Assembly: GCA_021432635.1 (NCBI GenBank)
Contig: MU270063.1
Location: 62,001 to 126,000 of the forward strand
From: Thozetella sp. PMI_491
Lineage: Eukaryota > Ascomycota > Sordariomycetes > Chaetosphaeriales > Chaetosphaeriaceae
Length of the DNA stretch: 64,000 nt
Reading direction: 5' to 3'
In this document: positions 55,519 to 64,000 of the stretch, one piece after another
Layout of the letters: the number at the start of each line of letters is the position of its first letter
How positions within the stretch are numbered: position 1 is the first letter of the stretch
Translations under genes and position numbers: made by a program
Notes under the pieces: generated by a model
What the model saw: only the letters and a program-made list of their open reading frames with translations
What the model was told of the DNA's origin: nothing
Database searches by the model: none

Positions 55519-56472
55519 TTATGAGTCGCCTTCGCTGAGCTTCCTCCTCGGTGACTGGGTCTTGGACCTTGTGGACTTCCTGCCAGCCCTCGCCCGCCGG
55601 ATCTCGCCGAACACGGCAAAGAACATCCACAGGAGCCACATGAAACCGGCGACGACGGCGTAGGCAATCTTGAGGTTGTTGGCGGCACCTGCCAGGTACA
55701 GGCCGAGGCCACCGTTGATGATGCCCAGAGAGATGGTAAGTCGGCCATTCCAGAGGTGCAGGTGTGACCAGACCTGGCGTCGCTGGAGGCGCTTGTAGCG
55801 GTAGTGGTGGATGAGGCCGAGGATCGGCTGGAAGAACAGGGCTGCTAGGACGACGAGGCCGATGATGGGATGGTAGCGCACGACGTTGTTAGTCAGCTAG
55901 AGGCAGTTAGCATCGCCGTCAGCAGCTGATACATATCGGTTTCGCCAGCCTAGCATGATCGAGGTGGCTTACCAAGGTGCCCCCCTGGAAGGGAATGTTG
56001 ACTTCTCGGACGAGGATGATGCCCAGGGCGGCTCCGGCGATATAGACAGCGTAGGCAGCGAGCTGCGCCAGTGCGTGTATCCAAATGGCGAAGCGCCCGG
56101 GAATGATGCGCATCATGATCGAGCCGCCGGGGAAGAGGATGACCATGGCCACGGAGGCAACGATGCCGTGGATGGTGCGGATCCGCATCGCCCGGTCGAT
56201 GTCGAAGCCGGGGCCGCCCCTGAAGCCGCCAAAGCCAAAGCCGTTGCCGCTGTTAGGGGGGGAATTGAAGCCACCGCCGCCCCCGAAGCCTCCACCACCG
56301 TTGCCGAAGCCGGGGAATTGCGCCTGTGCGCCGATCACGCAGCCTAGACAGGGCGACATAGCGCTCATCAGCGTCTGCCTGCAGAGTGCACACTACTGGC
56401 TGGTTCGTGGGGAAGGAGTAAGTGTGGCTTACCGAGCACGATGGCTCCCGCGGCAACCCTCATGTCCATCAT
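55519..56472 (-). CDS. Cytochrome b561/ferric-reductase-like membrane protein with Gly-rich N-terminus
   Basis: Exons 56472..56433, 56343..55973 and 55896..55519 (introns 89 and 76 bp) give 262 residues. A signal peptide (MMDMRVAAGAIVLGCVIGAQ) is split by the first intron. A Gly/Phe/Asn-rich segment (GGGGFGGGGGF-type, residues about 25-55) precedes about five membrane helices. Histidines at helix ends fit heme b ligation: IRTIHGIVASVAMVI, IWIHALAQL, RYHPIIGLVV and WSHLHLWNGRL. The fungal DOMON/b561 family moves electrons across membranes; no DOMON domain is attached here. The C-terminal tail is basic and Ser-rich. Confidence 0.85.
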
Positions 56473-59049
56473 GTTTACTTTTCGAAGCGAGCTAGAGGCG
56501 CTCGTCAGGGGTAGAAGTGCTAATGTGTCGCAGTCGACAGCCCGACGTCAAAATTCTCCGGAAAGCCACAAGAAAGACAGGAATGAGCGAGGCGGATCTG
56601 CAGGGGCTTTAAGCTGATCTCTTGAGGCCGTGGCATGCCGTGCTGCCGATGATATCATGGGCTCTTAAGGGCGTCGGACTGGACGTTGGGGAGGCCCCGT
56701 CTTGTCTTATCTGGGCTTTCTGAGGGCCTATAGCGCAGCGCAATCGACGGTAGAAAGCCCGTTGGCCAGCGCCTCCCCCCCCCGCCGGCAGTTAAGCTCA
56801 AACATGCACGGCAATCCTGCAAGAGGGTAGGGCAATTAATGTCGACGTGTATGCTTGGCCTGATTCACTCTCGCGGCCGGGCATGGCTCATCGGCGCTTC
56901 AAGCAGCGTGCCGCACGCCGCTAGATCGGACGGGTGTTTAACCACCAGCCACTAAGACGGCGCGCAATGCATTGCGGAGCGACGCATTGTGCGCGCCGAG
57001 GGTTGGACGAACGGGGGGCAGTGCATGTGTCGTCGAGCAGAATGGTTCGCTGGCGTGGCGCTCGGGCGGATGTTTTAGCCCCGGACGCACACGGCAGAGG
57101 GGCGCCGTCACAGCCGTCGCAGCCGTCGGGACCGAGGGCCAGGCCAAGCCCGTCGACTACTGCCACTCTGGGTGACGTGAGACAGGCAACGGGCTTGACT
57201 GGTTTGGCTTGGCCTTTCTAGCCTGGTGCCTCTCCACCCCGCGTGCATCCGCCTTGCAGAGTTGGCGATACCTAAGCATCTGGCCACGCCAGTGCCGCGC
57301 CAGCTCGCGTCGATCCCTAGGCCCTGGTGACCGGGACGCACTTGAGGCCGTTTCGTTTCTCTCAACCTGTGCCGCACCGCATAGTGCGCTTTTGGTGCAG
57401 AAACGCTCTTCTCTGGTCCTTGGCCCGACGGCGAACGGAACGAGCTAGCGCTCATTGGCGGAGAGGAGTTATGAACCATTTCGTCCATCCCCTATTCCTC
57501 TGGCCCCAAACCCGATAACTCCTATCACTCGGATGGCGCAGCAAAGGCCTCCCTGCTTCTGTGTCAAAAATGATCAAGCTCTATTTTAGCGCGCCACTTG
57601 GCTGCCCATGATGCTCGTAGTCGATACTATTCCCATGTTGTATAATGCGCCTCAACGCGTAGCGTAAGCCTCGGCACCGAAAGCCACGTGCAGAGACATC
57701 CTATGGATCTTTTACCGATAGCCTTGCGACATACTTCTCGAATATCTTTCAGAGCAGAGTATCCGATGATGTAATACGGGCTATTATTGTAGCGCAATAG
57801 ATGATGTCCTCTCCGCTGTACAGTGTTCCCGCAGTCGCCGAGCTGGTCAAAACTACCCTTCTTTTTGAGTCAATCAATGCAAGTGGCGTGCAGACAGTAC
57901 GTCCCGCTTTTCCTTTCCTTGCTTTATTCTAGGGAGGTTTCCTAGACGTCCTGATTTTCCCTAGATCATGCAAGAAACGTCAGATATCGGGTACTCTGCC
58001 CTTCGGCGCCGCAGAAAGGGGCGAGTCTAGTGAAGTGACTGCAAATATCTCAAGTCAAGCCTGGGAGATTGTGTCCCCAAGTGGAAATGTATTCTGGTAG
58101 GTACCAGGTCCCCTGTTGGACAAAGCGAGACGGCAACCTTTGAGGTTTTACCTATCGTTGACTAATCATCGTATACAGCAACCACTAGGTACGTTATACA
58201 AATAGTCATTTTCCTAGGTTTGAGAAGAGTTTGCCATGACTAGAGGTTGACGTTAGTTTCTAGGCAACTTTTCGTATAGTTACTATAGAGTGAATAGAGA
58301 CGGTCTGCCTGGTTTAGCATAAAGCTTGTCACGAGAGGTAATATGGAGCATATCAGCCTCTTACTCCACGTGGCAGCGGGCTTCTCTTTACTCTGTGCCT
58401 CCAGGATGCGCGCCCAGGATGTGGCTGAAGCCAATATGGAGGCCAGCGCCGGCTTTTTGGCATAGACGGGAGGAAAGCTTATTCTTTCGCTTCATGCTAA
58501 TCGCCTTAACTGGCGGGTCCGTTGATACTACCCGCCCATGCGGACTGTGGGGGAATCTGGGGAAGATGCCACATCCGGAAGCCTGACAGGATATGGCGGC
58601 ATCTTGAGCGGCGAAGGGACCCGCGCGGACTCCCCGGTTAATATACCTACCGCATCAGGTGCACAGTCGGCATTTCGCCGGCCATCTCGCCATTGGCTGC
58701 CGAGAACCTTATATTCGAAGTATTGTATGCTAGGCAATATACCCACGTGTAAACAGGTTAAGAAGAGAATGCTCGTGGCCTGGATGCCAGAACTGCCGAC
58801 CACCATCACAGCACTCGGCAGGTATCTTGTGCAAGGCCAAGCCTATACCGGTATCTGAGCAGCAAGATGAAGACAGGAAAACGATAGGTCGGCCTCTAGA
58901 TTAACGGGCGAGGAGTTTGAAAAGGCAAAGATAAAGAGGGTAGCCACCCTTGCTCGTCTAGTTGATATGCTCTCCTCTCGACGCAGTCTCGAACGGCTCT
59001 ACGGCTTGACATAGAACTGTCGACAGAGAATACCTAGTATTGGTTCAAG
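56473..59049. other. Divergent intergenic region
   Basis: About 2.6 kb from which the b561-like gene and the DUF1996 gene diverge. Reading frames at 57108-57488 and 58538-58858 overlap on both strands and have no domain features. No RNA gene or repeat was recognised. Confidence 0.4.
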
Positions 59050-60118
59050 ATGTACTGGACGTCTTTCCTCGCTACAGCAGCCATCGTGCCGCTCGTGAGC
59101 GCTGCTACGACACTCCGATTCTCTTGCTCCCAGCTGGTAGTTGACAGGCTTGACCCGTAAGTCTAACCGCCATATATTAGATGACCTTGCGTCACAGATC
59201 TAACGGGTGATGTTGTCCAGCCTTGTCAACCCTGGTCTCGCTCCCTCGCCGCATCTTCATCAGGTCGTTGGAGGAAATGCCTTCAACGTGACCATGGATC
59301 ACACGGTCCACGATATGCCGGCCACTGCGTCGTGCACGAGCTGCACTCCACTGGACGACTTCTCCAACTACTGGACCGCCGTGCTCTTCTTCAAGGCAAA
59401 GAATGGCACCTACAAGCGTGTCAGAACCACGGGTAATCCTCTGGGCTACACGGCGTCGACTGGCGGCCAGACTGTATACTATCTCAGCAGCGGAAAAGTC
59501 ACGGCCTTCAAGCCGGGGTTCCGCATGACTGTCGGCGACCCGAGCTTCCGCACCGCGCAGCAAATCCGCAAATATCCTATGCTCACGTACACTTGCCTTC
59601 AGACTGGCTCCACCCGCGGCGGCGAGACGACGGCGTTTCCTAAGTCCGCGTGCAAGGTGGGCATCATGGTCAGCATCCGGTTCCCGACCTGCTGGAATGG
59701 TAAGGATCTTGATAGTCCCGATCACCAGAGTCATACAGCATATCCATCCGGCGGCGCCTGCCCTTCCACACATCCTGTTCAGACGCCCCAGCTGTTCTTC
59801 GAGACGATCTGGGACACCGCCCCTTTCAATGACAAGTCTCTCTGGCCTGATGATGGGTCGCAGCCATTCTACTGGTCTATGGGAGACAAGACGGGCTACG
59901 GTATGCATGGCGACTACGTCTTTGGCTGGAAAGGTGATGCGCTCCAGAGGGCCATGGACGCCAGCTGCAACAGCGATTTGTTTGCCAACAAGATCAACTG
60001 CACGCCCCTCAAGGTCCAGACCATCGAGCAGGCGAACAAGTGCACGCAAAAGGCACAGGTGAAGGAGGACTGGGACAGCTGGCTCACAGAGCTCCCAGGT
60101 GCTATGCCTGCCATGTAA
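59050..60118 (+). CDS. Secreted DUF1996 protein
   Basis: Exons 59050..59156 and 59221..60118 (64-bp intron, GTAAGT donor, CAG acceptor) give 334 residues. A signal peptide (MYWTSFLATAAIVPLVSA) leads into the domain start CSQLVVDRLDP, LVNPG and SPHLHQVVGGNAFNVTM, which is the recognised DUF1996 beginning. Further family blocks are CTSCTPLDDFSNYWTAVLFF, FPTCWNGKDLDSPDHQSH and YWSMGDKTGYGMHGDYVFGW. Conserved His and Cys residues suggest a metal or carbohydrate site, but the biochemical function of the domain is not established. There is no C-terminal Ser/Thr linker, carbohydrate-binding module or WSC domain, which some relatives carry. Confidence 0.92.
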
Positions 60119-60390
60119 AGCACATGGGGACTCTGTACCTTATGTTTCTATAGACCTTGCAGCTGAAGCAAGAAAAGATATTTATGGTTTCTTCAAACTG
60201 GTTGCATGGAGGACTGGGGCTATATTTCACCTTCACGAACAACCTTTAGCCACAAATTTATTGCTAATGTACAACTAGCCCATCCTCTCGGATCAACCCG
60301 CTTTCTGTGCTTTGCACGACCTCTCTCGTTCTGTTTTAGTGTGTGATGGTCTTTATTTCATGTCGTCGATCCATCTAGCCGAGGCAAAGA

Positions 60391-62043
60391 TCAAACCGCG
60401 AAACAATTGATGCAGTGTTTAATCCACCCCCAAAAGCTGTAGCTGCCCTCAGCTGCCTGGCTATTTGTATGAGCACCAGATCCTGGACTCGGTTCAGGGA
60501 AGTCTGACAGGTCGTGCTCTAGCATCCCTTCTACAGAGATATCATGAGCCGTGTGTATGGCCTCGAACTTCTCTGGCTGATACCAGTCCTTGTCGCGTCC
60601 GTCAAACCATGGGTGGTCGAGGATATTGCCCGGCCGGGCCCGCTTATCTGGCTCGTATTTCCACATACGCTTGACCAGGTCGAGAAACAAAGGAAGTTCG
60701 TCCCTGGACATCTGGTAGGTCCATTGCTTTTCAGCGTCGAAGATAGGGCAGGGGGGGAGGAGGCCCTTTGAAAGAGTGTCTCCGTCAGCATAGGCCGCAG
60801 GGCTATCAAACAGAATGGCAGAGGTCAAGGCACGGTCCTCCAGGTAATCTGTAGTACCAGTGGCGGCTAAACGACACTGTCCCTGCGCCTCAGCATCTTC
60901 GATCCGGTAGGATATAGGAAGTGAGGCGGTGTTATCGGCTTCCTGGTTGTAGACTGTGTAGCCGGAATCAATGTACATTGACCGATACGGTTCCGGCAGG
61001 GAGCCAAGTACTTCTTCGACATTCTCCAGCACCCAGTCTATCTTTTCATCTCCGAAGGGTGCCAATCCAGTTCGAAGTTCGAATATGGCACATCCGAGTG
61101 CCCAAATGTCGGCGCCAAACCCAAGCGGTGGCTCGAAGTCTGCGAGCAGGAGCTCGGGGGCGGCGTACTCGAAGGGGATCTCGCCGAAAGTATGCGATGC
61201 ATTAACTTTGTGAGAAATCCCAAAGTCTACGACTGAGATATTCCTGGAAACCAGGGCACAATCCGAGGGGAATGACACTGGGTAGACAAGATACTCGGGG
61301 AAATTGTGTTGGGCGGGGTCAGAATCGTCCACGGGCAACGTTTCAGGATCGCCCAGGAGACTGAACATGTCGTCTTCTGTTAGCTTGTCGGCACCCTGAA
61401 TTCTGAAGAGGATGTTATCTGTACGGAAGTCCCCATGACATACTCCCTTGCTGTGTATGTATGCCATCGCCTCGGACATCTGGTGCGCCACATGCTTGCC
61501 AAGCGACGAGTTGCAACAATAGAGCTGGCCGACCAATCGTGTAGATGGCCCCAGAAGCGGAAGAACGATGCAGAGGTGACTGCCATTCGGTCCTTGGATC
61601 CGGAAGCTCTCAAGTGGGAGAGCAAGATGGTGAGCATCAAGTTCCTTCTCGGTCGGATTGCCCAGGAACTCCGCAGCCAGCAAATCAGGGCATTCCGAGT
61701 CAGAATGGTTGGCTGCAATTATCTTGACAGCTCTCCACTTGTTCTTCAGAGTATCATGGCAGAGCCACACAGTAGAGAAAGCGCCGTACCCAAGCTTGTG
61801 GATGACCTTGAACTGGCCTCTTTCACCCAGGCGATCCCCTAAGTGCACTGGGTGAAGGCCACCGGCCGTGTACATGCTGAGCAACTCGAGATCCATCATA
61901 TAGATGAATATTGGGTGTCTTTCTGGTTTGATGATATTTTTCCACACTTTCATCCTCTCTTCTTTCCGTAGGTCTGTGGTGATGATCACCTTTAATATGG
62001 TCTTCGTAAGGCCGGACGCCTTGTACTCGTAGAAGGAATGCAT
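60391..62043 (-). CDS. SRPK-like fungal protein kinase
   Basis: Single exon, 550 residues from the ATG at 62043. Around residue 58 comes the usual fungal SRPK-type entry (AGGLHPVHLGD), then the Gly-rich loop LGYGAFSTVW, the ATP-lysine K107 (RAVKII), the catalytic loop HGDFRTDNILF (D205, N210; Arg in place of the usual Lys), VDFGISH (D273) and the APE-type YAAPELLL. An insert of about 50 residues separates catalytic loop and DFG, as in this family, and a roughly 90-residue insert lies before the final helices. It should be a Ser/Thr kinase of the cytosol or nucleus. The first 55 residues are unusual for the family; the true start could be a later Met (for example residue 49 or 50). Confidence 0.87.
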   Translation of the reverse strand: MHSFYEYKASGLTKTILKVIITTDLRKEERMKVWKNIIKPERHPIFIYMMDLELLSMYTAGGLHPVHLGDRLGERGQFKVIHKLGYGAFSTVWLCHDTLKNKWRAVKIIAANHSDSECPDLLAAEFLGNPTEKELDAHHLALPLESFRIQGPNGSHLCIVLPLLGPSTRLVGQLYCCNSSLGKHVAHQMSEAMAYIHSKGVCHGDFRTDNILFRIQGADKLTEDDMFSLLGDPETLPVDDSDPAQHNFPEYLVYPVSFPSDCALVSRNISVVDFGISHKVNASHTFGEIPFEYAAPELLLADFEPPLGFGADIWALGCAIFELRTGLAPFGDEKIDWVLENVEEVLGSLPEPYRSMYIDSGYTVYNQEADNTASLPISYRIEDAEAQGQCRLAATGTTDYLEDRALTSAILFDSPAAYADGDTLSKGLLPPCPIFDAEKQWTYQMSRDELPLFLDLVKRMWKYEPDKRARPGNILDHPWFDGRDKDWYQPEKFEAIHTAHDISVEGMLEHDLSDFPEPSPGSGAHTNSQAAEGSYSFWGWIKHCINCFAV

Positions 62044-64000
62044 TCAAGAAACCCACAAAGAACCTGGGTTTGAAGGGGAATTGTGGGCTGAAAGGTTGAT
62101 ATTAAATCTGCACATATTCTCAAGTGTTACAGTCCTGGATTAACAAAGACAAAGGCATCCCCCTAGGCACTTTGATATCCAAACGGTTCCCTTTCTAATG
62201 AAGGATGAATGAGAATAAAGAGTATCGGGATATGGACCTTTGGTATCAAATGATACTGAACCTAAGTGGTTCGTGGCTGAAAGAAATGCATCACTTTGTC
62301 AGGGAAGAGAGGAGACCCGGAGCCTCCGTGAGGTTTGAAGACTATTGTCTTCCATTCTCTTGTAATCTTGATATCATCACGTCTAATTTTATCTATCCCA
62401 ATAGTAATCTATTAATGATCCTTTCATATTAAATGATGAATGAATGCGAAGGTGTCTAGAACTGAGCTCAGATGGTGTTGAAGTTATATATTTATTTGAT
62501 CTGGTTGAACCCTTGGTGCGGTGTAGTCGCAAACACCGCTGGTTCAGATTGGTTATTTTGGAAACTAAGATGGATGTTCGAAGGCGTTACGACGAGAGAA
62601 ATACTCGAATTGTTCCCGGGACTGGGTTTAGACCAGGCTCCGGGATTCGCGATTCCTCGGGAGCTGGCAGCATCCAAGATCCCCGGGTATAGTAGATCGA
62701 CTATCGCAGTCCTTGCAGACCCGTGTGGCTAATCGACGATATAGATCATATGGACATGCACTCTTGACCGAGGCAAGAGCCAAAATTCTACCAAGATGAA
62801 GTACGCATGCGAGAAAGTCGCAAGGGAGGAGGCAATCGAAAAAGGCTTCCGCTGTGTTGTTATTCGGTATCCACGGGCTTTCCCAGTCTCCATTTTCTTA
62901 ACCCAAGAAGCAGATAGGCTGACTGTTCAAATAGCAAGGAGTGTCATAGTACGACAAACGCCCGGGACGGGATCACGCGCCAGCGTGTGCGTGTAACTAG
63001 AAATGGGCTCGAAAGCACTCTGCAGATTCCAGCAGAGCCGCACCTGACCGTGTATCTGGGAGAAAGTTTCGATACTTGTCAGGTACATGGGCACATATAT
63101 ACAAAGGTAGACTCGCAGGGCATTCCGGTTGCTAGAGTTGTTGCCCGGTCGGAGTACTGGCTTGACAAAAGCACCAAGTGGAACTCGGCCCGCACAGTTA
63201 CTACCAGCTGGCGCCGTCGGGAATGACCGTAGTCCTCCGTGTTCCATTTTGTGCTAACAAGAAACAGTGTATAGACCATTGCTGCCAAGAATGAGAGTGC
63301 GATCTCTGACAATGTTTTATGAAAATTATCAAGTCCTTGATAGTCCGAGGCTTCCGATGGTCTCCCCCGATGTTGAGGTCTCTTTTGGGGCGTTTAAATG
63401 AGCTAAGCACAGCGGGCTGGCTGCCGGTTTACGGGAAGAAATTGAGAAATAACCATCTGCAGAAACCTTTTCACCTGATTTCCTTTCTATAAAGACGCGA
63501 CAGAAGGAATTGACTTATGAATCTAGCCGCAGAAGCGTGACATAAGCTCAATGGAACGCCTGTCGGCAAACAGGATACTTTTTACAGTTCGCTTCCGCTC
63601 GTCAACTCTACCCAGCGCTTGGGCAAAGATCGCCGGCTTGCTACGCTTCACTGACGGAGCATCTTGGACCTGGAGTCTCACTCTGTAACGCCGAGCCTTC
63701 AGATTACCGTAGATACCTATGCTAACGCAACGCTTGAGAAGCTACCTGTACGAGTATATAGAAAAGCGTATCACCCCTCTAGGGAAAGAAGAATCAAGTT
63801 TTATCACACAGACTTTACTTATACCTGGTCAGAACGTAGTTATACATACTCATCCCCATATCGGTAAAGGGAAGCTTCACCCAAGACACCGATTACAGCC
63901 GTTCAGGAAATCCACCGGTTGGCAAAAATCATCTGAATATCTCTTAAATTTGAGGCATCTTTATTCTGCAGTTCCTGATGACATTAATTCGATAATATTG
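62044..64000. other. Intergenic / gene-poor window end
   Basis: About 2 kb, AT-richer than the gene regions. Only short frames without domains (62444-62732, 62796-62996, 63664-63867). No tRNA, repeat or transposon protein was recognised. Confidence 0.4.

Overview
The window is nuclear DNA from a filamentous ascomycete (Pezizomycotina, most likely Sordariomycetes). The evidence is many short spliceosomal introns (about 45-115 bp, GTRNGY donors, CTAAC/CTGAC branch sites), GC-rich exons, and gene families typical of these fungi: a HET-domain gene, a Goodbye-type STAND/NLR, a LaeA-like methyltransferase, Zn2Cys6 regulators, DUF1996, an amadoriase-type oxidase and a fungal TMEM16 scramblase. Twenty-three intact or edge-truncated protein genes, one HET gene broken by a stop codon, one U6 snRNA gene and one decayed U6 copy can be supported. 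Exon joins were worked out by hand from splice signals and reading-frame continuity; nothing was aligned by computer.

Left part (1-13 kb): the 3' end of a DAHP synthase gene (shikimate pathway), a conserved Cys-rich membrane protein of unknown role, a U6 snRNA gene followed by a degenerate second U6 copy, a mucin-like single-pass surface protein, then a divergent pair consisting of a 14-TM MFS drug transporter and a Zn2Cys6 transcription factor. The stretch 13.2-18.2 kb is gene-poor and carries a tandem foldback repeat (14.64-14.97 kb) that is also present, inverted, at 6.66-6.85 kb.

Middle (18-31 kb) is housekeeping: a large leucine-rich-repeat protein, a small membrane protein, a GNAT acetyltransferase, DPM3 (dolichol-phosphate mannose synthase subunit), a candidate nuclear/kinetochore-like protein, a mitochondrial oxidoreductase-like-domain protein and the HPT1 purine phosphoribosyltransferase.

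Right part (33-64 kb) is accessory: a 1462-residue Goodbye-P-loop NLR with a C-terminal acidic linker and a ZZ-like Cys cluster, a coiled-coil protein beside it, a short secreted tyrosinase convergent with a Zn2Cys6 factor, a TMEM16 scramblase, a LaeA-like methyltransferase, a HET-domain gene interrupted by one in-frame TAG, a fructosyl-amino-acid-oxidase-like flavoenzyme, a cytochrome b561-like membrane protein, a secreted DUF1996 protein and an SRPK-like kinase. The last 2 kb shows no gene.

The points most worth following up are the NLR architecture and its neighbour, the HET nonsense allele, the substituted Ca2+ ligand and the GC-AG intron of the TMEM16 gene, the duplicated U6 locus, and the dispersed foldback repeats.
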